Of a DNA stretch of 64,000 nucleotides, positions 48,228 through 57,297 are shown piece by piece. The translations under genes and the position numbers were made by a program. How positions within the stretch are numbered: the stretch's first letter is position 1; the number at the start of each line of letters is the position of its first letter. This DNA comes from DATBVX01 sp963696675 (lineage in GTDB: Bacteria; Pseudomonadota; Gammaproteobacteria; Steroidobacterales; Steroidobacteraceae): NCBI GenBank assembly GCA_963696675.1, contig CAVOLM010000059.1, positions 60,764 to 124,763 of the forward strand, in the 5' to 3' direction. A model generated the notes under the pieces. That model ran no database searches. It was not told where the DNA came from and saw nothing but the letters and a program-made list of their open reading frames with translations.

Positions 48228-49053
48228 ATGTCCGAGACCACCCGGCTCGCGGTCGGCCTGGAGTATGACGGCAGTGCCTATGCCGGTTGGCAGATCCAGA
48301 CGCATTCCCCCTCGATTCAGGCGGTCACGGACAGCGCCTTCTCACGCGTCGCCGATCATCCGTTGACGCTCACTTGTGCCGGGCGCACCGACGCCGGCGT
48401 GCACGCGATCGGACAGGTCGCTCACTTCGATACGGAGGCTGTCCGAACGCCACGCGCCTGGGTCCTGGGCGCAACGGCGGCGCTGCCCGACGACGTGAGC
48501 GTCCTGTGGGCGGCGGAAGTGCCACACGATTTTCATGCTCGCTATTCGGCCCTTTCGCGCACCTATCGCTACGTAGTCCTGAATCGGGCGACGCGCCCGG
48601 CGCTCGAACGGCAACGCACTTGCTGGGTGCATGGAGCACTCGACGCGGCACGCATGGCAGCAGCTGCTGCACTGCTCAGTCGGCGAGCATGATTTCTCGG
48701 CATTTCGTTCCTCCGATTGCCAGTCACGGACGCCGATTCGGCGCGTGGAGGCGATCGATGTGCTGCGCCATGAGGATCGTCTCTTCATCGATGTGCGCGC
48801 TAATGCTTTCCTGCACCACATGGTGCGCAACATCGCGGGGCTGCTGATTCGCATCGGCAGCGGCGATGCCGATGTCGGCTGGGCACGTGAAGTGCTGGAG
48901 GCGCGTGACCGCCGGCTCGGCGCCGCCACGGCGCCCGCCGCCGGGCTTTACCTGATGAGGGTTCGCTACCCGGACCAGTTCGCTCTGCCACCGGGTCCGG
49001 GTACGGGCGCGGCAGGTGCATCGTTTATGATGCCCCGCGGCGCCGATCGCTAG
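48228..49053 (+). CDS. truA: tRNA pseudouridine(38-40) synthase (one frame break)
   Basis: TruA modifies U38-40 in tRNA anticodon arms. The catalytic Asp is in CAGRTDAGVHAIGQ. The frame breaks near 48678: removing one base from CTGCTCAGTCGG joins AAAALL to VGEHDFSAFRSSDCQSRTPIRRV and then to the normal FLHHMVRNIAGLL ending. After repair it has about 274 residues, the expected size. It follows fimV after 33 bases and precedes accD by 21, the order seen in Pseudomonas and relatives. Confidence 0.9.
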
Positions 49054-49074
49054 CATCATCCCCGGGGAGAGCGA

Positions 49075-50001
49075 ATGTCCTGGTTCGAGAAAATCATGCC
49101 TTCGCGGATCAAGACCGAACGACGTACGCGCTCGGTACCCGAGGGCGTGTGGATCAAGTGTCCAGCCTGCGATGCCGTGCTCTACCGGGCCGAACTCGAA
49201 CGCAATATTCACGTCTGCCCGAAGTGCGGTCATCACAACCGCATCGGTGCGCGCGAGCGGCTCCTGAAGTTTCTCGATCCCGGCTCTGCGAGCGAGTTGG
49301 CGGCGGGGGTGGAGCCGGATGATCCACTCAAGTTCCGCGACAGCAAGCGCTATCGCGATCGATTGACCCAGGCGCAACGCTCGACTGGCGAGAAGGACGC
49401 GCTGATCGTGATGGCCGGAACGCTCAAGGGGCTGGAGGTCGTTGCGGCTGCGTTTGAATTTCGCTTCCTGGGCGGTTCGATGGGTTCGGTGGTGGGGGAG
49501 CGCTTCGTACGCGCCGTGGACCATTGCCTCGAACATCGCATGGGACTGGTGTGCTTCTCCGCGAGCGGGGGCGCCCGCATGCAGGAAGCGCTCTATTCCC
49601 TGCTGCAGATGTCGAAGACCAGCGCCGCGTTGGCGCGCCTGGCCAAAGCGCGCCTGCCCTTCATTTCGGTGCTGACCGATCCGACCACGGGGGGCGTGTC
49701 CGCCAGTCTCGCGACGCTCGGCGACGTGAATATCGCCGAGCCGCGGGCGCTCATCGGCTTCGCGGGGCCGCGCGTGATCCAGCAGACCGTTCGCGAGACG
49801 CTGCCGGAAGGATTTCAGCGCAGCGAATTCCTGCTCGAGCACGGTGCGCTCGACATGATCGTCGATCGTCGCGACTTGCGTGACCGGATCGCCGAGCTGC
49901 TGCGCTTGCTCCTCAACAAGCCCGCGAATGGCAGTGCGCCGGATGCCGACATGGACGCAACTGTTGAGCGCTCGGATCAGTATGCGCTTTCGCACTCTTG
50001 A
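49075..50001 (+). CDS. accD: Acetyl-CoA carboxylase carboxyltransferase subunit beta
   Basis: AccD, with AccA, transfers the carboxyl group from biotin to acetyl-CoA to make malonyl-CoA. The N-terminal zinc ribbon is complete (Cys29, Cys32, Cys48, Cys51). The crotonase-like core has GGSMGSVVGERFVRA, SASGGARMQEALYSLLQM and TDPTTGGVSASLA. It has 308 residues. Its last 20 bases overlap the start of folC. Confidence 0.96.
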   Translation: MSWFEKIMPSRIKTERRTRSVPEGVWIKCPACDAVLYRAELERNIHVCPKCGHHNRIGARERLLKFLDPGSASELAAGVEPDDPLKFRDSKRYRDRLTQAQRSTGEKDALIVMAGTLKGLEVVAAAFEFRFLGGSMGSVVGERFVRAVDHCLEHRMGLVCFSASGGARMQEALYSLLQMSKTSAALARLAKARLPFISVLTDPTTGGVSASLATLGDVNIAEPRALIGFAGPRVIQQTVRETLPEGFQRSEFLLEHGALDMIVDRRDLRDRIAELLRLLLNKPANGSAPDADMDATVERSDQYALSHS

Positions 50002-51286
50002 AGCGTGGTTGCGGTGGCAGGAGGGTCTGCATCCGCACAGCATCGATCTCGGCCTGGAGCGCGTCAGCGCAGTGGCCACCGACATCGGCCTGGTGCGGTT
50101 CAAGTGCCCGGTCCTGACTGTTGGCGGCACCAACGGCAAGGGCTCCTGTGTCGCACTGCTGCAGGCGATGCTGGTTGCCGGGGGTTACCGCGTCGGCGCA
50201 TTCACGTCGCCCCACCTGGTGCGGTACAACGAACGCATCACGATCGGCGGTCGCCTGGCCACCGACGATGAGCTGATCGATGCCTTCGCGCGCATCGATG
50301 CCGCTCGCGGCGAGCGCAGCCTCACCTTCTTCGAGTTCAATACGCTCGCCGCGCTGCTGCTCTTTCAGCGTGAATCGCTCGACGCGGTGCTGCTCGAGGT
50401 CGGACTCGGCGGGCGCCTGGACGCCGTCAACATCGTGGATGCGGACGTGGCGCTGCTCACTTCGGTCGCACTCGATCACTGCGAATGGCTGGGCAATACG
50501 GTGGAGGAGATCGGGCGCGAAAAGGCCGGAATCTTCCGCGCCGGGCGCCCGGCCGTGCTCGGGACCGCGGCCATGCCGCAATCGGTGTTTGCAGCGGCGC
50601 ACACGCTTGGGCGCGCAACTCAGGATTCCGGGTATCGACTTTCATTTCCGGACCGGGACCGACCGTTGGGAATGGGCCGACCGCACTTGGCGTCTGCACG
50701 ACCTGCCGCTGCCCGCGCTGGCTGGACAGCGCCAGCCCGCCAATGCGGCGGCTGCGATCGCTGCGCTGTCGGCATTGCGCAGCCGACTACCCATCGAAGC
50801 AAGTTCCATTGCGCGCGGTTTGCGCGAGGTGCGATTGCGAGGGCGCTTCGAGGTCGTGCAGGGGGAGCCTCAGTGGATCCTGGACGTCGCGCACAATCCG
50901 GAGGCGGCGGAGCTGCTTGGCCACGAACTTGCGGACGCTCCCTGCCAGTGGTCGCACTCTGGCCGTCGTGGGCGTGCTCAAGGACAAGGACGCTCCGGCA
51001 CTCATCGCACCGTCGTGCCACTCGTCGATCAGTGGATTGCCGCGGGCACCTCCGGCCCGAGAGGCATGAGCGCGCGCCGAACTTCGCGCGCGTTCGGCAC
51101 CGAGGCTCGATGACCACTGCGTGGAAGCACCAGACATCGCCGAGGCATGTCGCATGCGCGCGCTCCGAGGCGCGAGCGGGTGATCGCATCGTGGTGTTTG
51201 GCTCATTCCAGACGGTCGGCCCCGCGCTCGAATGGCTGGAACGTGAGACGAGCTCATCCGCTATACTCGCGCGCCGCGGACGGTAA
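49982..51286 (+). CDS. folC: Dihydrofolate/folylpolyglutamate synthase (about five frame breaks)
   Basis: FolC adds glutamate to dihydropteroate and folates. From ATG 49982 the N-terminal part is normal (VLTVGGTNGKGSCVALLQAM P-loop, VGAFTSPHLVRYNERI, LLEVGLGGRLDAVN). Reading then jumps frame near 50610 (extra G), 50941 (extra C), 51012 (missing base), 51077 (extra C) and 51152 (extra C). The stitched protein reads on through IPGIDFHFRTGTDRWEW, LPALAGQRQPANAAAAIAALSA, LDVAHNPEAAELLG, LAVVGVLKDKDAPALIA, VPLVDQWIAAGTSGPRG and RAGDRIVVFGSFQTVGPALEWLE, a complete family order. It is the most damaged gene of the window. Confidence 0.85.
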   Translation: MRFRTLEAWLRWQEGLHPHSIDLGLERVSAVATDIGLVRFKCPVLTVGGTNGKGSCVALLQAMLVAGGYRVGAFTSPHLVRYNERITIGGRLATDDELIDAFARIDAARGERSLTFFEFNTLAALLLFQRESLDAVLLEVGLGGRLDAVNIVDADVALLTSVALDHCEWLGNTVEEIGREKAGIFRAGRPAVLGTAAMPQSVFAAAHTLGRATQDSGYRLSFPDRDRPLGMGRPHLASARPAAARAGWTAPARQCGGCDRCAVGIAQPTTHRSKFHCARFARGAIARALRGRAGGASVDPGRRAQSGGGGAAWPRTCGRSLPVVALWPSWACSRTRTLRHSSHRRATRRSVDCRGHLRPERHERAPNFARVRHRGSMTTAWKHQTSPRHVACARSEARAGDRIVVFGSFQTVGPALEWLERETSSSAILARRGR

Positions 51287-51290
51287 CCCC

Positions 51291-51872
51291 ATGGAGACAC
51301 GAGTCAAGGCGAGGCTCATCGGCGCACTCATCCTGGTGGCGTTGATCGTGCTGCTCGTGCCGGAAATGCTCTCGGGGCCGCGTCAAAACCAGAAATCTCC
51401 CGGCGCGGGCGGCGCCGCGCAGACCTACACCATCGACCTCACCGCACCCACTGCCCGAGTTGCGCCCAGTGCAACTGACAGTACGCCGCCGCCACCGCCG
51501 GCTGCGCCCGCCGATGATCTCCCGACCGAGACCATTCACGTGGAATCGACATCTGAGCCTGCAGCCTCGCAACCGGCTGAAGAGGAGCAGGGCGGAACCG
51601 AATCGCCACCGAGTGGTGGCGGCGTCGATACCGGCGACGAATCAGCGTGGGTCGTGCAGCTCGGCAGCTTCGCGAGCGAGGCCAATGCCGCTCGCCTTGT
51701 GGGTGAGCTCAAGTCGCGTGGCTACAAGGCTTTCGTATCGCGGCTCGGTTCCGGAAGTCGCACTCGCTTTCGGGTGCGTGTGGGCCCCGAACAGGAACGT
51801 ACGCGCGCCGAGAATCTTGCCGAACGCCTGCGCCGTGACGGGCGGCAGGCCGTGGTCGTGCCCAACTCTTGA
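51291..51872 (+). CDS. SPOR-domain protein (DedD-like)
   Basis: A 193-residue membrane-anchored protein: short cytoplasmic start, one membrane helix (LIGALILVALIVLLVPEML), a long Pro/Thr/Ser/Glu-rich periplasmic linker including a PPPPP run, and a C-terminal SPOR domain (WVVQLGSFASEANAARLVGELKSRGYKAF). SPOR domains bind denuded peptidoglycan at the division site. In gammaproteobacteria dedD lies between folC and cvpA-purF, exactly as here. The PPPPP run would need EF-P. Confidence 0.9.
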   Translation: METRVKARLIGALILVALIVLLVPEMLSGPRQNQKSPGAGGAAQTYTIDLTAPTARVAPSATDSTPPPPPAAPADDLPTETIHVESTSEPAASQPAEEEQGGTESPPSGGGVDTGDESAWVVQLGSFASEANAARLVGELKSRGYKAFVSRLGSGSRTRFRVRVGPEQERTRAENLAERLRRDGRQAVVVPNS

Positions 51873-52014
51873 TCCTCGGGACGTCTGCCCTCACATCCGG
51901 GCTTCGGTATTCGCGGAGTGAGAAACGCATCAGGGTTTACCCGATGTGAGAGAAGGTGTCGGTCAGTTCAGCTAGAATGCGCGCCTTCTCGAGGGCGGAG
52001 TACTCGCACTCTGC

Positions 52015-52500
52015 ATGAACGGCGCCGACTGGATCATCCTGAGCATCATTGCCATCTCTAGCCTCATCGGTGCCTGGCGCGGCTTCATGCGCGAGGCGAT
52101 CTCGCTGGGGGCCTGGGTGCTTGGAATCTGGCTCGCGTGGACTTTCGCAGGAGTGCTCGAGCCACACCTGGGAGGTCTGCTGGCCCACGACCAGGTGAGA
52201 GTCTGGGTCGCGCGCCTGATCATCCTGGTCGGAGTCGTGTTGCTGGGAGTCGTGGTCGGTTTCTTCGTAACCCGCTTCGCGCGCTACTCGCCGTTCGGCA
52301 ACACGGATCGCCTGCTCGGCATTTTGTTCGGATTGCTGCGTGGGGCAATTATTGTTGGACTGTTTGCAATACTGGGGCAGCTCGTAAAGCTCGACGAGGA
52401 GTCCTGGTGGAAGCGCTCGGCACTGATGCCTTACGCGAGCATCGTTGGCGACTGGATGCGCTCCGTCGCGGACGACGTGGAATTGCCCGAGCCAAGGTAA
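52015..52500 (+). CDS. cvpA: CvpA family membrane protein
   Basis: A 161-residue inner-membrane protein with about four hydrophobic helices (ADWIILSIIAISSLIGAW, GAWVLGIWLAWTFAG, LIILVGVVLLGVVVGFF, GLLRGAIIVGLFAILGQLV). CvpA is needed for colicin V production and for envelope stress resistance in enterics; its molecular role is not settled. It precedes purF by 20 bases, the conserved order. A TAGAAT hexamer at 51973-51978 may be a -10 box. Confidence 0.9.
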   Translation: MNGADWIILSIIAISSLIGAWRGFMREAISLGAWVLGIWLAWTFAGVLEPHLGGLLAHDQVRVWVARLIILVGVVLLGVVVGFFVTRFARYSPFGNTDRLLGILFGLLRGAIIVGLFAILGQLVKLDEESWWKRSALMPYASIVGDWMRSVADDVELPEPR

Positions 52501-52520
52501 CTTCGGGAGCAGACTCACAA

Positions 52521-54080
52521 ATGTGCGGCATCGTCGGCATGGTCGGAACTTCCGTCGTCAACCAGCGCATCTACGACGCCTTGACGGTCCTGCAGCATCG
52601 TGGGCAGGACGCCGCGGGCATCATGACCTCCCAGGACGGAGAGCTGTTTCAGCGCAAGGGCAGCGGGCTGGTGCGCGACGTCTTCCAGCAGCGTCACATG
52701 CTGCAGTTGAAGGGAAACGTCGGCATCGGCCATGTGCGCTATCCGACGGCCGGGTGTGACAGCGCCTCGGAGGCGCAGCCCTTCTACGTGAATGCTCCCT
52801 ACGGGATCTGCCTGGGACACAACGGCAATCTCACCAACATGGCTGAGCTCGCCGAGGTGTTGGTGCGCGAGGACCGCCGCCATCTCAACAGCGAATCCGA
52901 TTCCGAGGTGCTGCTCAACGTGTTCGCATCTGAGCTGCAACGCGTCGGTACGCCACGGATCACGCCGGCCGACGTCTTCGCGGCGCTGAGCGCGGTGTAT
53001 CGTCGCTGCCGCGGTGGTTACGCGGTGGTCGCGATGATCATCGGGCACGGCATTCTCGGCTTTCGCGACCCGCACGGCATCCGGCCGCTGGTGATCGGCA
53101 AGCGCGATACCAGCAAGGGCCCCGAATACATGCTGGCATCAGAAAGCGTCGCCCTCGACATGTTGGGTTTCGAGCTGGTGCGGGATGTGGCGCCCGGCGA
53201 AGTGGTCTTTATCGACGAGCAGGGTCGTTTCTACGCACAGCAATGCGTCGCCGGCGCGCGGCATACGCCGTGCATTTTCGAGTACGTCTATTTTGCGCGG
53301 CCGGACTCGATCATCGACAACATCTCGGTGTACAAGTCGCGCCTGCGCATGGGAGAGCGGCTCGCGGAGCAGATCCGGCGCGAGCGTCCGGCGCATGACA
53401 TCGACGTGGTCATTCCAATCCCGGACACCAGCCGCACGAGTGCGGTGCAGGTCGCACAGCTCCTCGGCGTCAAATATCGGGAAGGATTCATCAAGAATCG
53501 CTATATCGGCCGCACTTTCATCATGCCCGGGCAGGAGCAGCGCGAGAAATCGGTGCGCAGCAAGCTCAATGCGATCGACCTGGAGTTTCGCGGCAAGAAC
53601 GTGCTGCTGGTCGATGACTCGATCGTGCGCGGCACGACCTCGGCACAGATCATCGAGATGGCGCGGGAGGCGGGCGCCCGCAAGGTCTACTTCGCCTCCG
53701 CCGCACCGCCGGTTCGGTTCCCCAACGTCTACGGCATCGACATGCCCGCGACTTCGGAACTCGTGGCGGCGGGTCGAAGTGACGAAGAAGTGGCTGAGAT
53801 CATCGGCGCCGACTGGCTCATCTATCAGAGCCTCGATGACCTGGTGCACGCGGTGCGTCACGACAACGCCAAGATCGAGGAATTCGATACCTCCTGCTTC
53901 TCGGGCGAATACGTCACCGGGGATGTCACGCCGGAATACCTGCAGCGCCTGCAGACTGAGCGCTCTGACGAGGCCAAGTCACGCCGCCGGGCTGAGCGCC
54001 GGCGCACGTCTGCGCGCTGTACGCCCGGTTTGACGGTGCCGGTTCGCCCCGGCGGCGAATTCGGGCAGTTCCATGAATGA
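52521..54080 (+). CDS. purF: Amidophosphoribosyltransferase
   Basis: PurF makes phosphoribosylamine from PRPP and glutamine, the first step of purine synthesis. After Met removal, Cys1 of CGIVGMVG is the glutaminase nucleophile. The PRPP loop is VLLVDDSIVRGTTSAQI. The ATG at 52521 is fixed by this Cys; the open frame upstream overlaps cvpA. The 519-residue chain has a basic tail (RRRAERRRTSARC). It overlaps the next gene by 8 bases. Confidence 0.96.
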   Translation: MCGIVGMVGTSVVNQRIYDALTVLQHRGQDAAGIMTSQDGELFQRKGSGLVRDVFQQRHMLQLKGNVGIGHVRYPTAGCDSASEAQPFYVNAPYGICLGHNGNLTNMAELAEVLVREDRRHLNSESDSEVLLNVFASELQRVGTPRITPADVFAALSAVYRRCRGGYAVVAMIIGHGILGFRDPHGIRPLVIGKRDTSKGPEYMLASESVALDMLGFELVRDVAPGEVVFIDEQGRFYAQQCVAGARHTPCIFEYVYFARPDSIIDNISVYKSRLRMGERLAEQIRRERPAHDIDVVIPIPDTSRTSAVQVAQLLGVKYREGFIKNRYIGRTFIMPGQEQREKSVRSKLNAIDLEFRGKNVLLVDDSIVRGTTSAQIIEMAREAGARKVYFASAAPPVRFPNVYGIDMPATSELVAAGRSDEEVAEIIGADWLIYQSLDDLVHAVRHDNAKIEEFDTSCFSGEYVTGDVTPEYLQRLQTERSDEAKSRRRAERRRTSARCTPGLTVPVRPGGEFGQFHE

Positions 54081-55296
54081 CGCGCACTCGCTGCTGCTGG
54101 GCATCTGGCAGCAGGCGCTTGCCGCAGTAGACGGACGTCGTCGAGCTCGCGAGGCGCTGGCAGACGTGCCTGCGGGTGATCCGTGGCAAGTCATTGCCGT
54201 TGGCAAAGCCGCAGCGGCGATGACGCTCGGTGCGATCGACGCCCTGGGAGCACTGGTCGCGCATGCGCTCGTCATTTCAAAGGCTGGCCACTTTCCTGCC
54301 GAGCTCGACTCTCACGCGCAGGTCGAGCAGCTGGTCGCCGGACATCCGATCCCCGATCAGGACACGCTTGCCGCGGGTGCTCGATTGCTCGACCTGCTGG
54401 CATCGCTGCCGCGCGATCGGCGCATTCTGTTTCTGATCTCCGGCGGCAGCTCGAGTCTCGTCGAGGTGTTGCCTGCGGGCGCGAGCCTGCAGGACCTGAA
54501 GCAGCTCAACGCCTGGGCGCTTGCGAGTGGACGGGACATCGAGGTGTTGAACTCGATTCGCAAACGTCTCTCGCTGCTCAAGGGTGGACGCTTGCTGGGT
54601 CACCTCGGCGGTCGCGAAGCACTGGCGCTGTTCATCTCAGATGTTCCTGGTGACGACCCGAACGTGATCGGTTCGGGTCTCGTGGGCGAGCCAACCGTCG
54701 AGGTCCTGCCGTCGAGCTTGCCGGCATGGCTCGGCGCACTCCTGGCAAAGGCCTCCGTGGTGAACCCTGTCGTCCAGTCGTCGAGGATCAGCAGGAGGGT
54801 CATCGCCACGCTCGATGACGCGCTCGCGGCCGCGGAGCAGGAGGGACGTGCGCTGGGCTATGCGACTGGCAGAGCTCCACGACGATTCGACGGCGACGCC
54901 ATCGAGCTCGCCACCGGTTTTTGCCACGAGCTCGAAGTCGGCCCCGCGGGTTTGCGCATCTGGGGAGGAGAGTCGACGGTACGCCTGCCTGCGAAACCGG
55001 GTCGCGGCGGGCGCAACCAGCACTTGGCCCTCGCGGCGGCACGGCTCCTGGTATCGCACGATGAACTGACGTTGCTTGCTGCCGGCACGGACGGCACCGA
55101 TGGCCCCACCTCCGACGCCGGAGCGATCGTCGACAGCGAGACTGTCGAACGCGGGACACTCAGCGGGCTCGATGCCGACGATTGCCTCGCCAGGGCCGAT
55201 TCTGGAGCCTTTCTGGAGGCTTCCGGTGATCTCGTGCATTCCGGGCCGACAGGAACCAACGTCGGCGACCTGGTGCTCGGCATCAAGCGAGTGTGA
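54073..55296 (+). CDS. Glycerate 2-kinase (GckA/TtuD, MOFRL family)
   Basis: A 407-residue member of the class II glycerate kinases (DUF4147 plus MOFRL domains), which phosphorylate D-glycerate to 2-phosphoglycerate. Motifs are IAVGKAAAAM, GHPIPDQDTLAAGARLL, LISGGSSSLVEVL, LFISDVPGDDPNVIGSG, KPGRGGRNQHLALAAA and the C-terminal TDGTDGPTSDAGA. It begins inside the purF end (8-base overlap), so it is cotranscribed with purF. No glyoxylate or tartrate genes are next to it. Confidence 0.9.
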   Translation: MNDAHSLLLGIWQQALAAVDGRRRAREALADVPAGDPWQVIAVGKAAAAMTLGAIDALGALVAHALVISKAGHFPAELDSHAQVEQLVAGHPIPDQDTLAAGARLLDLLASLPRDRRILFLISGGSSSLVEVLPAGASLQDLKQLNAWALASGRDIEVLNSIRKRLSLLKGGRLLGHLGGREALALFISDVPGDDPNVIGSGLVGEPTVEVLPSSLPAWLGALLAKASVVNPVVQSSRISRRVIATLDDALAAAEQEGRALGYATGRAPRRFDGDAIELATGFCHELEVGPAGLRIWGGESTVRLPAKPGRGGRNQHLALAAARLLVSHDELTLLAAGTDGTDGPTSDAGAIVDSETVERGTLSGLDADDCLARADSGAFLEASGDLVHSGPTGTNVGDLVLGIKRV

Positions 55297-55375
55297 CAGG
55301 GATCACATTCGCGCCCCGCAATCCGATGTGATTGAATGCGCCGGGCGTTAAAAGCGTGCATCCGGGTCGCAGTGC

Positions 55376-56641
55376 ATGACGGTCAAGCTCCTGCTGATCG
55401 ACGATGAAGCGGTGTTCCGCCAGCTTCTGCGCCATCACATCACCATCGAATGGCCTGACGCCGCGATCACCGAGCATGATCCCGTTGTTGACGGAAAGCT
55501 CGCGCCCGAATTCACCGCCGCGGGTTTCGAAGCCGTGGTACTCGATCAGGATCTTGCGGGCGAGAAGGGCCTTGAATGGCTCGCCGAATTGAGCACGCGG
55601 CCCGGGTTTCCACCGATCATCTTCCTGACCCCGACGAGCGAAGACGCAGTCGTGCTGCCCGCACTGCGTGCCGGCGCTGAAGCATGCATCAGCAAGACCA
55701 AGATCGATCACCGGCGCTTCATCGGCGCGTTGCGCGAGGCGACGCGCAAGCGCAAAAGGCAGCTCACACTCCTGCGCGGCAGCGCGCAGCAGCAGCAGGC
55801 GTATCGGTTCGGCAACGTGACGATTCGAGGCCAGCGCTACGTTCGCACCATCGCGACGGGCGCCATTGCGACCGTCTATCTCGCGGAGAGCGAGCGCGTG
55901 GGAGCGCTCGTGGTGCTCAAAGTACTGAGCCAGGTTCCGGACGTCGTGGAGGGCAGAGGTACTTTCGATCGCTTCCTGCAGGAATACGAAGTGGTGTCGA
56001 AGGTCGAGCATCCGAACGTGGTGCGCATCTACGATCTGGGTGTCGCGGACGATCACGCGTACATCGCGATGGAGTACTTCGCCGCCGGCGACCTGCGTGC
56101 GCGGATGCGACAGAAGGTCACGCCCGCTCAAGCGCTCGTGTATCTCAGGCAGATGGCCGCCGCATTGCAGGCGATTCATGGGGTCGGCGTTCTGCATCGC
56201 GACCTCAAGCCGGGCAACGTCATGCTGCGCCCCAACGGATCGCTGGCGCTGATCGACTTCGGACTCGCGAAGCAGCTCCAGCTGGACGCCGAAATCACTG
56301 CGACCGGCGAGATCTTCGGCACGCCCTACTACATGAGCCCGGAACAGGGCCACGGCGCGGAGGTCGACGAGCGCAGCGATATCTACAGCCTGGGCGTGAT
56401 GTTCTTCGAGATGCTGATGGGGAAGAAACCCTATCTCGCCGGCACGCCGATGGCCGTCATCTACAAGCACAGCCACGCGCCACTGCCGCCACTCGAGGAT
56501 GAGATGACCTACCTCGAGCCATTAGTCCACAAGCTGCTCGCCAAGGAGCCGCGCGACCGGTATCAGACTGCCGAAGAGCTGATCCGGGCGATCGACGAAT
56601 TACCGGCCGAGCAGGTTGAACAGGCCGCCGTCGGGGCGTGA
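55376..56641 (+). CDS. Response-regulator receiver fused to Ser/Thr protein kinase
   Basis: A 421-residue two-domain protein. The first 125 residues are a receiver domain with acidic pocket LLIDDE, the phosphoacceptor Asp in VVLDQDLAG, the Thr in FLTPTSED and the Lys in CISKTKI, all intact. Residues about 140-405 are a Hanks-type kinase: VVLKVL, HRDLKPGNVML, LIDFGLAKQL and YMSPEQG. The glycine loop is unusual (IATGAIATVYLAE, with only one of the usual three glycines). A histidine kinase may thus switch Ser/Thr phosphorylation. Its GTGA end overlaps miaE. Confidence 0.88.
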   Translation: MTVKLLLIDDEAVFRQLLRHHITIEWPDAAITEHDPVVDGKLAPEFTAAGFEAVVLDQDLAGEKGLEWLAELSTRPGFPPIIFLTPTSEDAVVLPALRAGAEACISKTKIDHRRFIGALREATRKRKRQLTLLRGSAQQQQAYRFGNVTIRGQRYVRTIATGAIATVYLAESERVGALVVLKVLSQVPDVVEGRGTFDRFLQEYEVVSKVEHPNVVRIYDLGVADDHAYIAMEYFAAGDLRARMRQKVTPAQALVYLRQMAAALQAIHGVGVLHRDLKPGNVMLRPNGSLALIDFGLAKQLQLDAEITATGEIFGTPYYMSPEQGHGAEVDERSDIYSLGVMFFEMLMGKKPYLAGTPMAVIYKHSHAPLPPLEDEMTYLEPLVHKLLAKEPRDRYQTAEELIRAIDELPAEQVEQAAVGA

Positions 56642-57282
56642 GCGTGATATCGGCGCGAGCGCCGGGCGAGGGCCCGGCTCCAGACCCATTCGATCTGCTG
56701 CGTGTCGCGACGCCGGCCGGCTGGATTGAAGCCGCCCGCTCGCGCTGGCAGGAATTGCTGCTCGATCATGCGAACTGCGAGAAGAAGGCGGCCTCGACCG
56801 CTCTCAGCCTGATCTTCACCTACGCAGACGATCCTGCGCTCACGTGCGAGTTGTCGCGCCTGGCACGCGAGGAACTGCGCCACTTCGAACAGGTGCAACG
56901 CATGTTGTCGAGACTGCGTGTGCAGTATCGTCGCATGAAACCGGGGCGCTATGCCGAGACACTCCGCCGCGCGGTGCGTTCCCATGAACCTGGGCGGCAG
57001 CTGGACCTGCTGATCTGCGGCGCACTCATCGAGGCGCGCTCGTGCGAGCGATTCGCAGCGATCGCACCGGAACTGCAGGAGCCTTTGCGCGGCTTCTACT
57101 CCGGTCTGGCCGAAGCCGAAGCGCGGCACTTCGATGTGTACTTGCGCCTCGCCGCACGGGCGGCGGCGGACGATGAGATCGGCACCAGGACGCGCGAGCT
57201 CGCGCAGCTCGAGGCGCAATTGATCGACACGCCGGATGCGCAATTCCGCTTTCACTCTGGCGTGCCGACCGGATCCGGCTGA
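56638..57282 (+). CDS. miaE: tRNA 2-methylthio-N6-isopentenyladenosine(37) hydroxylase
   Basis: MiaE is a di-iron monooxygenase that hydroxylates ms2i6A37 of tRNA. The ferritin-like fold carries ligands in LLLDHANCEKKAASTALSLIF, AREELRHFEQV, GALIEARSCERFA and AEAEARHFDVYL. Length is 214 residues. It starts at GTG 56638, coupled to the kinase gene before it, and the GNAT gene follows after 15 bases. Confidence 0.9.
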   Translation: MSVISARAPGEGPAPDPFDLLRVATPAGWIEAARSRWQELLLDHANCEKKAASTALSLIFTYADDPALTCELSRLAREELRHFEQVQRMLSRLRVQYRRMKPGRYAETLRRAVRSHEPGRQLDLLICGALIEARSCERFAAIAPELQEPLRGFYSGLAEAEARHFDVYLRLAARAAADDEIGTRTRELAQLEAQLIDTPDAQFRFHSGVPTGSG

Positions 57283-57297
57283 ATGCGGTGATCCCTG

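Noticed and set aside
48228..51286. Programmed ribosomal frameshifting in truA or folC
   Set aside because: No slippery heptamer with a downstream pseudoknot is evident, and the breaks are scattered single-base changes as in other genes here.
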